Positions 9,781-19,347 of a DNA stretch of 64,000 bases are shown here, one piece after another. The stretch is from UBA1351 sp963677885 (GTDB taxonomy: Bacteria; Bacillota; Clostridia; Lachnospirales; Vallitaleaceae), in NCBI GenBank assembly GCA_963677885.1, contig OY782500.1:496001-560000 (forward strand), read 5' to 3'. Positions within the stretch are counted from its first letter, which is position 1, and every line of letters starts with the position of its first letter. The notes below the pieces were generated by a model. The model was not told the DNA's origin, did no database searches, and saw nothing but the letters and a program-made list of their open reading frames with translations. The position numbers and the translations under genes are program-made.

Positions 9781-12253
9781 AAATAACATCCTCCTCATGT
9801 ATGATCTCGATCTTATCTCTAGTGATACCTTTAACTCCCTTGCCAAAACTCGAATCCCAAATTCTTGTTTTAATTACCATCTTCTTACCGTAATCCCGAA
9901 CTACACCTGTAATATCAGCATCAATCCGGTCTATTGACATAGAAAGTTTCCTTTTCATCGTAAAATTTATGATTCTCCAGCCATAAACTTTATTCAGTTT
10001 ATCAACTTCTTGGTCAAACCTTTCACCTAAACTGCTCGTAATGGTTTCCAAGCTGTCAAATCCGTTAATCAAAAGAGATAAGGTTTGAGTAACCTTTGCT
10101 AATGTTTCTTCACAGTTAGATTGGATTTTCTCAATAAAACTTTGAATGTTATCATCTTTGTTCTTCAAGATTTCTGTCTTGATTTGCTCATAGACCTTAT
10201 TGATTGCTTCCTGTTGTTTCTTTTTCTTCGATTTAAAAAGCATAGAGCCCAGACTAATAACTGTTCCAGCGATACCTAAAATCCAGCCAACAGGACCTGA
10301 TAGGAATGCACCTACAGCAATACCTACTACTGACAGTAGAGAACCAAATATTCCAATTATTGCTTTAAATGAAAAGTCTGAAGAAAAACGCATACTATCC
10401 GTATTTAAGTCTATAGATTTGAATGTAATCTCAAGGTCTTCAATAATTTCCTCAAGGATCTTTTCAACCTTTTCATTATATTGTTTTTGGTATTTACCAA
10501 GCTCACGGCTTAAGTCTCCTGCAAAATCAATCTCATTGAGAAAAGCATCCCAGTTTTCTTTAATATTTCGTTTATCCTTGTAATATTGTTCTGCAAAAGT
10601 TAAGGCTTGTATTAATGCCAGTTCATCAAATCTTTGTTCTAGACAAGCCTTACACTCACCTATGAGCCTCTCTTGGGCTTTTCTTAGGGTCTCTTCGGCT
10701 TTGTCTTTTTTTTCCTTAAAAGTTTCTGCCAGAGTACTTATTGGCCCTATTGCCCCTTCCATTTTTTCTTTCCAATGAAGACACAGTCCGATAGTATCAT
10801 CTATTACCGTTTGTGATCGATTAATAGAGCCATTGTTAATGATAGTATTTCTTAGACCATCTAAAAATGCATCGATACCAGATGACTCTCTTAAAACCCA
10901 GCTATTGTTTTTGTGGTCATCCTCTTGAGCCATTAGGGCTCCAAGTAAAAAGACAGGATAAATCTTCAAAAGGTGGCTGCAACCTATTGAATCTACATAG
11001 CGCTCAACCCTTTGAATGTGTCCCCTAATACTGTCTTCACCTTCTTCTTCTATCCATTTTTTTGGATTTTCCAAATATTTTTTTAAGCGAATGTCATTCC
11101 TAAGATTTTCTTTGTGATTGATCAATAGAATAATCGGTTTATTCCTTTTCAAGATTTTTTCGATAAAATCAAGAATATCCCTTTGTATACTGTCATCAAC
11201 TACCAAAAAGCAGATTACATCTGATTCACTGATGACACTTTCGGCTATTTCATCATCAGTTCGTCCTTCTGCTTCTGCAGAACCGATGCCAGGTGTGTCA
11301 ATCAGACGCAGTCGCTGCCATTGGTATACCCTGTTATACCTTGTTGTCCTTTGCATACCTATACCAATATTCTCTTTTCCCTCACCTGTAAGTATACTAT
11401 GCAGGGTTGTTTTACCGGCTTTAGTTCTGCCAACTAATGAGACAGTAAAATCACTGAGGGCATGTTCTTTTCTATAAAGCTCCTTCTTGTAATTTCCTAT
11501 CTGACTGTAGATTTCACTATTGACAATATCAGAAAAATCATCCAGAACTTTACTAATTTCTTCTTCCTCAATAGTGTTCAACTTTATGTTATTTTTATAG
11601 TCTTCCAATTTTTCGCATACCTTGGAACTATGTTCAAAAATCGTCTCATAAACCGGCCTGATGACTTCAAAATCTTCCTTTGCAATAGCTGCACATTCAT
11701 CAATAACCTCATTGTATAAGATCTCATTGATTATGGATTCACTTGGTCTTTTATCCATTTTGAAGATTTTTTTTATCCAATGAACCATTTTTTTTATTAG
11801 TGCTTGGAACCAATTCTTTTTAGCTGTCTCGTCTATGTCGCCTTTGTTAGACACCTCAATAACATGCTGAGCTGTCTCAGAACTTATTTTTTCAAGTTCA
11901 ATTAATCTTTCTTCTGTATATCCGCCCCTCTTATTCAATTCTTTAAAGAAATTTCTTTCTTCTTCGTCAATCAATCCATCAATAGAGGCAATTGCTTTTA
12001 GCAAGATATAGATTTCATCTTTATTTTCTTGGGTCTCAGCCGAGAAAAAAAACAAGGCATTCTCAAGACTTATCCTTTCCTGCTTATGATCAAGAATATC
12101 AGTGATATAATGCTCCACTTCTCTATTATTTTTACTATCCAGATAATAATTAATCACTTTTATTTGATATGAATGAATCTGATTGTTACATACAATCAAA
12201 TGACCGACCAAGGATAAAGTTTCCCATGCGGATAATTCTCTCTCACTAAACAT
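9773..12253 (-). CDS. TerB-like/dynamin-like GTPase (first of pair)
   Basis: An 826-residue protein. The N-terminal part (about 1-135) is helical and resembles TerB-like modules (LLKAIASIDGLIDEEERNFF, 84-103). The GTPase domain follows: G1 GRTKAGKTT (275-283), G3 LIDTPG (317-322), G4 NHKE (379-382). Near 640-690 lies a glycine-rich hydrophobic hairpin (IIGIFGSLLSVVGIAVGAFL, GPVGWILGIAGTVISLG), a likely membrane-inserting paddle, and then a coiled coil. I choose ATG 12253 because AGGAGG stands right before it; an in-frame start 81 nt upstream has no such box and encodes an unconvincing Cys/Arg-rich leader. It is the first gene of the TerB-dynamin, dynamin, NACHT-WD40 unit. Dynamin-like proteins in bacteria fuse or tubulate membranes; here a stress or defence role is inferred from the NACHT partner. 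Confidence 0.85.
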   Translation of the reverse strand: MFSERELSAWETLSLVGHLIVCNNQIHSYQIKVINYYLDSKNNREVEHYITDILDHKQERISLENALFFFSAETQENKDEIYILLKAIASIDGLIDEEERNFFKELNKRGGYTEERLIELEKISSETAQHVIEVSNKGDIDETAKKNWFQALIKKMVHWIKKIFKMDKRPSESIINEILYNEVIDECAAIAKEDFEVIRPVYETIFEHSSKVCEKLEDYKNNIKLNTIEEEEISKVLDDFSDIVNSEIYSQIGNYKKELYRKEHALSDFTVSLVGRTKAGKTTLHSILTGEGKENIGIGMQRTTRYNRVYQWQRLRLIDTPGIGSAEAEGRTDDEIAESVISESDVICFLVVDDSIQRDILDFIEKILKRNKPIILLINHKENLRNDIRLKKYLENPKKWIEEEGEDSIRGHIQRVERYVDSIGCSHLLKIYPVFLLGALMAQEDDHKNNSWVLRESSGIDAFLDGLRNTIINNGSINRSQTVIDDTIGLCLHWKEKMEGAIGPISTLAETFKEKKDKAEETLRKAQERLIGECKACLEQRFDELALIQALTFAEQYYKDKRNIKENWDAFLNEIDFAGDLSRELGKYQKQYNEKVEKILEEIIEDLEITFKSIDLNTDSMRFSSDFSFKAIIGIFGSLLSVVGIAVGAFLSGPVGWILGIAGTVISLGSMLFKSKKKKQQEAINKVYEQIKTEILKNKDDNIQSFIEKIQSNCEETLAKVTQTLSLLINGFDSLETITSSLGERFDQEVDKLNKVYGWRIINFTMKRKLSMSIDRIDADITGVVRDYGKKMVIKTRIWDSSFGKGVKGITRDKIEIIHEEDVIYG

Positions 12254-12334
12254 TTTATTCCTCCTCTCTTGACAATATGGTCCACACGACCTTCTTCCGG
12301 GTCCATATTTTAAGACATCTTTTATCTGGGACAA

Positions 12335-12375
12335 GCCCGGTCACAGACCGGGCCAGGGGATGACCGAATGGTCAT
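12335..12375. other. Two adjacent perfect hairpins
   Basis: GCCCGGT/ACCGGGC (12335-12341 with 12347-12353, 5-nt loop) is followed 6 bp later by ATGACC/GGTCAT (12360-12365 with 12370-12375, 4-nt loop). Both are perfect. They lie between the metalloprotease gene and the dynamin operon. The GC-rich first hairpin stands out against the AT-rich surroundings. They may be part of a compound terminator or an untranslated leader of the dynamin operon. Confidence 0.45.
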
Positions 12376-12382
12376 TTATAGT

Positions 12383-12410
12383 AAAGCTCTAATCGTTTGG
12401 TTAGGGCTTT
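12383..12410 (-). terminator. Probable terminator after M6 protease gene
   Basis: AAAGCTCTAA and TTAGGGCTTT form a 10-bp stem (one G.T pair or A.C mismatch, depending on strand) around an 8-nt loop, 16 bp past the protease stop codon. The tail on the minus strand (TTTACTATAAA) is only moderately T-rich, so efficiency is uncertain. Confidence 0.5.
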
Positions 12411-12425
12411 ATTATTGAAATTTTA

Positions 12426-15400
12426 TTACCGAATACCCAAGAGCCTCTGAACAACAACCATAGTTTCTGCTCTGCTGGCTGTTTCTCCAATAGCTAGGTA
12501 ATCTTCTCGTCTACCACTGATGATGCCATATTTTATTGCTAAGGCTACCGCTTGGCGATTGACACTTTTAATTGCTCCTTCATCCTTAAATCCTTCAAGG
12601 ATCTGGTCTACTTCAGCCTTATCCAAGCCTTCGAAGTCACCGGATAACTTTAAGGCTTCAACGATAATTACCATCATATCTTCCCTAACTATATCCACTT
12701 CAGGATCGAAACTGACATTAGATGAAATCAGCCCCTTCTCATGAGCCAGACTCACAACGTCATAATACCATTTACTCTTGGCAACATCCTCATAGCCCAT
12801 AGGCACGGTTTTCTCAGATTTCAAGCCCAGAGCTCTAACGATAAGAGCCACATATTCTGCCCTGGTAATATTGTTGTCCGGATCAAAAAGATTGTTCCCT
12901 TTTCCATTGGTAATCTGTTTTGCTGCCATAACCTCAATATAGTGACGAGCCCAATGATTTTCAATATCATTAAATGTGCGTGTACCCATCATTAGTCCAT
13001 AGACGCCTGTTTCACTTGTCATGATACTTATTTTACCATCTGCATCAACAGGCCCTACATAGATCCAGTCTTCACCCACAAGTTTGTAGATACCTATTTT
13101 TTCAATTTCACTGGCTGAGTATCCACTAAGATCTGCGCTAAACTCAAGACTTATTTCATCCATCAAAGTATTAATACTGGTTGATGCTTGGCCAATCCAT
13201 CCCTCAACACCAAACTCATAAGCATGACCTCCGATCAATAGTAGGTTTTGAGCATTCAAACTTAACCTCTTAACCTGGGATCCATTATAAGTATTGACCT
13301 TAATATCGAAGCTGTCATACAGATCAACATTGAGAAAATTGCCAAAATTGTCTTCATTAATGCCCAGGTTAACTTCTTCAATAACATCGAAGCCCTTAGC
13401 CTCAGGTATTTCCTCGTCAACAATTGGAGGTATTACTGGTATAACTGGAGGTGGTGTTCCGCCTGTTGATCCTCCACCTGGTGTTCCGCCGACCGTCGAA
13501 CCGCCGCCGCCTGGATTAGGTACAACAACAGGTTGAGTAAACACATATTCAACAGCCTCACCTGGCAGTGTCAAATCATGACCCATAAGTCTAACGAGAA
13601 GTGTCACATTACCATCAAGATCAGGCAGAACCTCCTCAACACTGGTCCAGGTTCGCCCGCCATCACTACTGTACTCCATAAGTCCGGTAAGCCCCTCAAG
13701 GGTATTGGCCTCATCATCCGCTGCTAATTCAGGCATACTCGCCCCATCTTCAACATCCAGAACAAGGACTCCTGATTCAAGTAGGCTGGTCCTTGATTTA
13801 TATCTAATCTCTACATCCTGATCTCCATTGATCAGTTCTGGTCTTACAAGGTAATCCTCATAAGGCACACGGAAGAACTTATCACCAAAGCTCACTTCCA
13901 TCATAGAAGTTGATCCTATCAACTGGTTCTTGTGTTCACCGCTGAAACTCAATGACACTTCAGGCATAGCATATGTCTCTACGATTCCAACACCATAACC
14001 GGACTCATTCTTGCTGGTAAGAATATAGCCTCCTTGACTGACTTCAATATCCAAGAGCTCACTGTCAAAGTCGTATTCTCTCTTCAACATCATGTCTCTA
14101 TCATAAACCAACAACTTCTGATCTGAAGTCAGTACCAGATACTCATTCTTTGGGAAATCACAATAAACATCTGTAACAAAACCTGTCAAAGTCAAGTCTC
14201 CTATCTTTTGATAAACCATGCTTTCGCCATCTATCTTATACACCTTGCCTAAATTAGTGAATCCTGTAGTATCGCTGGTAAAAATAATTGTCTCATCTTC
14301 ATCAAGACCTGTGACAAAGTGCCCATGTGGTGAAAAAGTATCATAGGCCAGGTCATAACCATATACACTATGCGTGGTCCTATTAGCCAACAACAACTCT
14401 CCAAGCCAGCCACCGGCAAAATACATATCCGGCTCTACACTGGCAAGCAGCGTCCTGTCATAATGTCCTGTTTCAAGTTCTATTTCATGAATACGACTTG
14501 CAATAGGGACCATAAGTCCGGAATCCATCTCAGTCACTTCTTCGATTCCATATAGCTTATTATTATGATAGATCAAATCTTTCAGCTGGACATCCAGATG
14601 AATTTCTTCGATGACATCTGTCTCAATATTCACCTTATATAAGTAACCACCCTCGACCAGTACATATCCTGTTTGATCATCAATCCATTGGATGGACTCA
14701 AGGTCTTTCTGCCAGCCCAGTTCATTTCTAAGGCCATATTCATCAGAAAGTTCCAGTTTATGTGCCTCTCCAGCCAAGGTCCTGCCATTGGCTGCAAACC
14801 TTACATATAGGTCTCCTTCATAAAGACTTTTAAAACCGTCTGTCGGATAAGCTTCCCACTTGTCCAAACCACTGTGAATATACTCGATTTTCTCATCAAA
14901 GCCATAAACCTGATTGGTGTCTTCACTCCAGATAGCTTTTGCGAAGAAATCAGCATCACCTTCAGGATCTCTTTCATTTAGCTCAATCAATAGCACGTGA
15001 CTGTCTTTGATATCTGTTATAATATTACCGGTGAGGATATAGAGCTTTTTACTTTCAGCAAACTCTGCAAGCTCTGCATCACTTAACTTCATATCATTCT
15101 CACGAACATTGGTCTTTGAGTTATAATAACTGCCGATAGCGTAACGCATACCAACGGTAGCGCCCATCAAACGACCCCCATTCTCTCCATCAAGGCTAAA
15201 ACTGATTTGGACAACTTCTTCTTCCTCAATCCCATTAAGGACAGTTGATCCCTCAACATACTCATTGGTGAATCCAATCATCCTATCTTCAACCCTATAG
15301 AACTTATCATTAATAGAATTCACACGCTTTTGATAAATCAGGTCCAGTGAAGGATAGTCATATTTATAGATGTAGTCATCATTAATCAGATAGAAACAAT

Positions 15401-17885
15401 TATTATCAAGATCAAAAATAATATCATTGTATGGTGCCGTCTCACCGTAATGTATTAAGTCCGTAGTCCTATCGCTTGTGCAGGCGAAGACATTTCCAGC
15501 CTGATTAAAGACGTATTGACCATCCGGGCTTATCTCAATCTCGTTTGAGAGTCTGTAGGTGCCATGATATGGCGAATCATGTATAAATGAAATAGATCCA
15601 TCTGCTTCCAACCGATAAGATTCCAAGTCTCTAGGATATGAATTAGTAGTTTCTGCATACACCTGGTTTAAGACTGGATTATACTCAATATTCGTCTTGT
15701 CTCCAACAAACTTAGCCCCTGTTTTTTCACCGGTAACACCATCATAGACAAACATATTGCCATGCTGTCCTGACCCGGTAGGTATGACAATATAACCATC
15801 ATTACTTACAATAATATCCCATGGATCAAGGGCAATATCTCTTTCTTCAATTTTACTGAAATCCTCAAGATCAATCATACAGTAGCTGCCTGTCTGTTCA
15901 TCATCCCACCAGTAGCGACTGTGATCTCTGTGGACTAGCGTTGCGTATAGTATTTCATTGTGAATATACATACATTCTGGCATATATTCGTATGTGAGTT
16001 CACTGGTAAGACCGGTTCGATAATCCAGCTTAACAATCCGCTTTCCTTCACGGTCAGTAAAATAGAATATCCACTCATCGTCCGGATCTTGTATCGTTTC
16101 ATAGGCTTCGAATCCTAAATCTTGTCCACCACTGTATTGCTCTGCTGTAAAGAGACCCCAATCGGACCATATAGGTTGAGTCATACCCTCTTGTACCCCT
16201 GCCAATCTCCATTGATAACTGGTGTTATTCTCCAGGGGTATATCTGTCAGGATTTCATAACTGAATTTTTCACCATCGTACTGGACAAGTCTCTCACCTG
16301 GTGTAAGAACCCTAGATACAACTAGGTCTCCATTCTCGTCAACAAGCTCCAACACATAGACTGCTGCATGAGGTGCTGGTTTCCAAGATAGAAACGGATG
16401 GACATTATTGGGATTAATGTTAACAACAGCTCCGTCAATAGGATCTAGTAGTGTAACCTTCTCAACTGATGATTTTTTCTCTACATATACGTCAAAAGTA
16501 CAAGATGTGTCTTCAATATCGAAGTTCATTAAGTCAACGTAGGTATATGTCCTACTGGCGTTGGAAACATTTAAACCATAAGGAGCAAGGGCAAAATTCC
16601 GGTTATTCTCCTCATTAAAAACATCACCTGCATCACCATTGTTATTCAGGGACCACAAGTCCCAGTTACCATCTGCTTGTTCAAGCTCAATACCTAATCT
16701 TGCTTCCATCGTATTGACTGCATTGTAATCAATCGTCGCATCAATGACATCTTGGTCCACATGCCATACTAAGGCACCTTCACCAGGTAATCCGGCATCA
16801 AATCCGACTTGACGTCTATATTCCACCAGGAAAAACTCATTACTGCCTATATTTTCACGAGGATAGACTTTCACAAGTTCACTGATACTATTGTTATTAC
16901 TGATACTTACATCCATCTGGTCTCTAGTCACAACCCTTACGTCTGCCCAACCTAGATATAGACGGCACCATCCACTAAGATTAGAAGGCATAGATCCTGA
17001 TGCTTGATTGGGAAGGTGGTTCCATGAACCTCCCCCCATAAGGCCCCAGTTTCCGATACCATTTGTATAGCCGTTAGTCATACCGTCTGTATCGTAAAGG
17101 TCCGGCAAACCAAGATCATGTCCGAACTCATGGGCAAAAACCCCTAACTGCCCAGTCTCAGGCACCATTGTATAAGAGTCGATGTCCATACCACCAAGCT
17201 CAACTGCTTCATCAACATGGTATTGATGTGACCATATAAGATCTTCATTCAATGATGATTCTTGCCCCATACCGGCGTGAATAATAATCACATGGTCCAG
17301 AACCTTGTCTCCATCAAGATCGTACTCACTCAGGTCGACGCCATTGGCATATAATTTTTCAACGGCTTCTGCAGCAAGACGACTAATAGATCCATTCTGT
17401 CCGTCAATCGCACCTGTCTCATCATTGTCCCTACCATATTCAGCCATCTCAAAATCCGAATAAACAGGCTCCATAACAACACAGTCCAGGGATAATCCAC
17501 TAACGCCTTCCACATACCCTGAATTGACTTCATAATACTCCCGAAGTCTATCACCCATAGCTTGAAAATGAGCCATATCATGCTCGTTTTCAAAGTCCAC
17601 ATCTGTAAAGGCAATAGGAATAAGCAAGACTTTTTTAGTCCCACCATCATTAAGTCCCGCTAGAACCGAACCGCTAACACGGCTTAGGATTGCTCCATAG
17701 GATTGGTCATTACCAAAGTCAACATTAATTTTAGTATCTTCCTTCAAGTAGTCTTTTTCTTCTTCTCCATTATAGACATCTGGATCAGGTGGCATATAAT
17801 CAATATCCTCACCTCCATTTGACCAGTTCATTTGGATTAGTAGCATGCTTATAACTACTCCTAGTATTACAGTTACCTTCTTCAT
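12426..17885 (-). CDS. Giant secreted M6-family metalloprotease with SLH anchor
   Basis: A 1819-residue surface protein. A signal peptide (MKKVTVILGVVISMLLIQMN) is followed by an M6 (immune inhibitor A-like) peptidase domain with the zinc motif HEFGHDLGLPD (252-262) and a WSHQYHV segment. An Ig/fibronectin-like segment near 500-590 (LSWKPAPHAAVYVLELVDENG, SYQWRLAG) precedes a roughly 700-residue region of repeated beta strands that looks like a propeller. Then come a Gly/Pro linker (GGGGSTVGGTPGGGSTGGTP) and a C-terminal cell-wall anchor of three SLH repeats (about 1645-1819; NGKGNNLFDPDNNITRAEYV). The start has an AGAGGAG box. M6 enzymes degrade extracellular proteins; here the protease is held at the surface. 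A propeller and SLH make it far larger than the usual 650-800 residues. No pro-peptide cleavage site is obvious. Confidence 0.9.
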   Translation of the reverse strand: MKKVTVILGVVISMLLIQMNWSNGGEDIDYMPPDPDVYNGEEEKDYLKEDTKINVDFGNDQSYGAILSRVSGSVLAGLNDGGTKKVLLIPIAFTDVDFENEHDMAHFQAMGDRLREYYEVNSGYVEGVSGLSLDCVVMEPVYSDFEMAEYGRDNDETGAIDGQNGSISRLAAEAVEKLYANGVDLSEYDLDGDKVLDHVIIIHAGMGQESSLNEDLIWSHQYHVDEAVELGGMDIDSYTMVPETGQLGVFAHEFGHDLGLPDLYDTDGMTNGYTNGIGNWGLMGGGSWNHLPNQASGSMPSNLSGWCRLYLGWADVRVVTRDQMDVSISNNNSISELVKVYPRENIGSNEFFLVEYRRQVGFDAGLPGEGALVWHVDQDVIDATIDYNAVNTMEARLGIELEQADGNWDLWSLNNNGDAGDVFNEENNRNFALAPYGLNVSNASRTYTYVDLMNFDIEDTSCTFDVYVEKKSSVEKVTLLDPIDGAVVNINPNNVHPFLSWKPAPHAAVYVLELVDENGDLVVSRVLTPGERLVQYDGEKFSYEILTDIPLENNTSYQWRLAGVQEGMTQPIWSDWGLFTAEQYSGGQDLGFEAYETIQDPDDEWIFYFTDREGKRIVKLDYRTGLTSELTYEYMPECMYIHNEILYATLVHRDHSRYWWDDEQTGSYCMIDLEDFSKIEERDIALDPWDIIVSNDGYIVIPTGSGQHGNMFVYDGVTGEKTGAKFVGDKTNIEYNPVLNQVYAETTNSYPRDLESYRLEADGSISFIHDSPYHGTYRLSNEIEISPDGQYVFNQAGNVFACTSDRTTDLIHYGETAPYNDIIFDLDNNCFYLINDDYIYKYDYPSLDLIYQKRVNSINDKFYRVEDRMIGFTNEYVEGSTVLNGIEEEEVVQISFSLDGENGGRLMGATVGMRYAIGSYYNSKTNVRENDMKLSDAELAEFAESKKLYILTGNIITDIKDSHVLLIELNERDPEGDADFFAKAIWSEDTNQVYGFDEKIEYIHSGLDKWEAYPTDGFKSLYEGDLYVRFAANGRTLAGEAHKLELSDEYGLRNELGWQKDLESIQWIDDQTGYVLVEGGYLYKVNIETDVIEEIHLDVQLKDLIYHNNKLYGIEEVTEMDSGLMVPIASRIHEIELETGHYDRTLLASVEPDMYFAGGWLGELLLANRTTHSVYGYDLAYDTFSPHGHFVTGLDEDETIIFTSDTTGFTNLGKVYKIDGESMVYQKIGDLTLTGFVTDVYCDFPKNEYLVLTSDQKLLVYDRDMMLKREYDFDSELLDIEVSQGGYILTSKNESGYGVGIVETYAMPEVSLSFSGEHKNQLIGSTSMMEVSFGDKFFRVPYEDYLVRPELINGDQDVEIRYKSRTSLLESGVLVLDVEDGASMPELAADDEANTLEGLTGLMEYSSDGGRTWTSVEEVLPDLDGNVTLLVRLMGHDLTLPGEAVEYVFTQPVVVPNPGGGGSTVGGTPGGGSTGGTPPPVIPVIPPIVDEEIPEAKGFDVIEEVNLGINEDNFGNFLNVDLYDSFDIKVNTYNGSQVKRLSLNAQNLLLIGGHAYEFGVEGWIGQASTSINTLMDEISLEFSADLSGYSASEIEKIGIYKLVGEDWIYVGPVDADGKISIMTSETGVYGLMMGTRTFNDIENHWARHYIEVMAAKQITNGKGNNLFDPDNNITRAEYVALIVRALGLKSEKTVPMGYEDVAKSKWYYDVVSLAHEKGLISSNVSFDPEVDIVREDMMVIIVEALKLSGDFEGLDKAEVDQILEGFKDEGAIKSVNRQAVALAIKYGIISGRREDYLAIGETASRAETMVVVQRLLGIR

Positions 17886-17944
17886 CCTTTATTCTCCTCT
17901 TCCTTTAATACAAGCACCGGGAGCTCTGTATTATTCTATACTTT

Positions 17945-17975
17945 ATTATATAATATCCTCATGTATAGTCCACAA
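17945..17975 (-). promoter_or_regulatory. Possible promoter of the M6 protease gene
   Basis: On the minus strand TTGTGG (17970-17975) is followed by TATATA at 17-bp spacing (17947-17952) or TATAAT at 19 bp (17945-17950). This is about 60 bp upstream of the start codon. A weak hairpin, AAGATTTA/TAAATCTT, lies upstream near 18005-18025 after the radical SAM gene and could be its terminator, though it lacks a T-run. Confidence 0.35.
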
Positions 17976-18028
17976 TTCTTTACGATTTCTTCCTCTAGAG
18001 TTAAGATTTATTCATTAAATCTTGACTA

Positions 18029-19174
18029 TCACACTTCAACCCAGTCCGAGAATTCTGCTTTACCACTGGATGACCATTGATAAAAATTCTTTTCATCAGT
18101 GTGGAGATAATTCATGAAAGAACAGTACGAGCACAGATTAGAGGCTCTGTTAAGAAAATTGTTAATTTGCCACCCATCCAGGCTGGTATGATGTATATCT
18201 ACAGAATTCTCAAACTTGTCCTCATATATCTTTACATTATAAAACTCTTCCAGGTCATTAATAACATAGCCAATACCACAAGATAGGGTCCCATTAATTA
18301 AGTTGATACATTTGCTACAGTTTCTATACACATCATCTGAATCAAGACTCCCTTTCATATTTATTGACCGCCTAAATTCATATACCGGCTCTGTAAAAAG
18401 AAATCTAATATCTTTCATTCTTAATTTATTCTCAATTCTTCGTTTGATTTTACCAGTAGGCGGATACTGGGTAAATAGCAACTGTATATCACAATCATGA
18501 ATCATATCAAAAAAGTCTTCATCCATTTTGTGAATGGCAAGCCCATTACTGTGAATAACAAGTTCAGAATCTGGAAAATACAATCTTGCAACTTTTGCAA
18601 ATCTGTTTATTTCTTCATGCAATAATGGCTCTCCACCAAAAATCTTCAAATATTTGATACCCCAGAACAGCTCTTTAAGTCTACGTAGATTTTTTTCAAA
18701 CAATTCCAGCTTCATCGTTTGTGCATTATTTACATTACACATTGCGATACAACCCTTGCATTTCAAGTTACATTCTGTAGTAATTTGCACTTCAAGATAT
18801 GGTAGTCTTGGTTTTGTAATATTTACAGATATAGAAAATGGTAACCCAGAATTAGGATTCCACCTCATATGAAAAACATAGTCCGGAATCATATGTACAG
18901 CTATTTCAACGTTAAGGCTATAAAGCTGTTTGCATAGTACATCAACTAATGCATTATTGTTAACTAATATAATGAATTCATTCTTGTCATATGCAGCTAG
19001 CTCATCTGGATGAATTACCTCTACACCTTCAATATAACTGCCAGATATCATATTGTTATCACAAAAAAATACTACTTCATCTCTATCATAAGGTGTTTGT
19101 ATCATGTTATTTTTTATAATTCTATTTAGCAGTCTTCCTTCTCTACCACCTGGGAATATTATTAACTTTTTCAA
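18029..19174 (-). CDS. Radical SAM/SPASM-type protein
   Basis: A 381-residue protein. Residues 1-110 look like a nucleotide-binding fold (KKLIIFPGGREGRLL, VVFFCDNN, GVEVIHPDEL), as in N-termini found before sugar-modifying or methyltransferase domains. The radical SAM domain follows with the [4Fe-4S] motif in TTECNLKCKGC (CX3CX2C; about 132-142), FGGEPLLHEEI and a later Cys cluster (CSKC, SCG, CSYCSF) typical of SPASM/twitch auxiliary clusters. It uses a TTG start at 19174 with a poor ribosome site. The substrate is unknown. It lies just behind a 40-codon open frame. Related proteins act in peptide modification or in surface polysaccharide loci; the nearby exopolysaccharide genes favour neither. 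Confidence 0.8.
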   Translation of the reverse strand: MKKLIIFPGGREGRLLNRIIKNNMIQTPYDRDEVVFFCDNNMISGSYIEGVEVIHPDELAAYDKNEFIILVNNNALVDVLCKQLYSLNVEIAVHMIPDYVFHMRWNPNSGLPFSISVNITKPRLPYLEVQITTECNLKCKGCIAMCNVNNAQTMKLELFEKNLRRLKELFWGIKYLKIFGGEPLLHEEINRFAKVARLYFPDSELVIHSNGLAIHKMDEDFFDMIHDCDIQLLFTQYPPTGKIKRRIENKLRMKDIRFLFTEPVYEFRRSINMKGSLDSDDVYRNCSKCINLINGTLSCGIGYVINDLEEFYNVKIYEDKFENSVDIHHTSLDGWQINNFLNRASNLCSYCSFMNYLHTDEKNFYQWSSSGKAEFSDWVEV

Positions 19175-19215
19175 AATTTTCTTTTCAGCCTTTCAATGTC
19201 TAGTAATCTTAAACA

Positions 19216-19338
19216 TTACAGCATGTTCAAACAAATGCCTAATGTTTTTTGCAGGTCTTTGTGATGTCTATCAAAAATTCTTGCTTCAATTCCATTGCAC
19301 TTTTTTTGATCCCTATCCTTCCAGTCACCTCTCATCAT
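19216..19338 (-). CDS. Possible 40-residue peptide before radical SAM gene
   Basis: The open frame begins MMRGDWKDRDQKK and ends CLNML. It contains two Cys and many charged residues. It sits 41 nt upstream of a radical SAM/SPASM gene, where precursor peptides often lie. No good ribosome binding site precedes the ATGs, so coding status is doubtful; it may equally be a remnant. Confidence 0.2.
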   Translation of the reverse strand: MMRGDWKDRDQKKCNGIEARIFDRHHKDLQKTLGICLNML

Positions 19339-19347
19339 ATAAAAATT

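Noticed and set aside
17330..17650. Minus-strand 106-codon frame inside the M6 protease
   Set aside because: Out-of-frame shadow within the peptidase domain.
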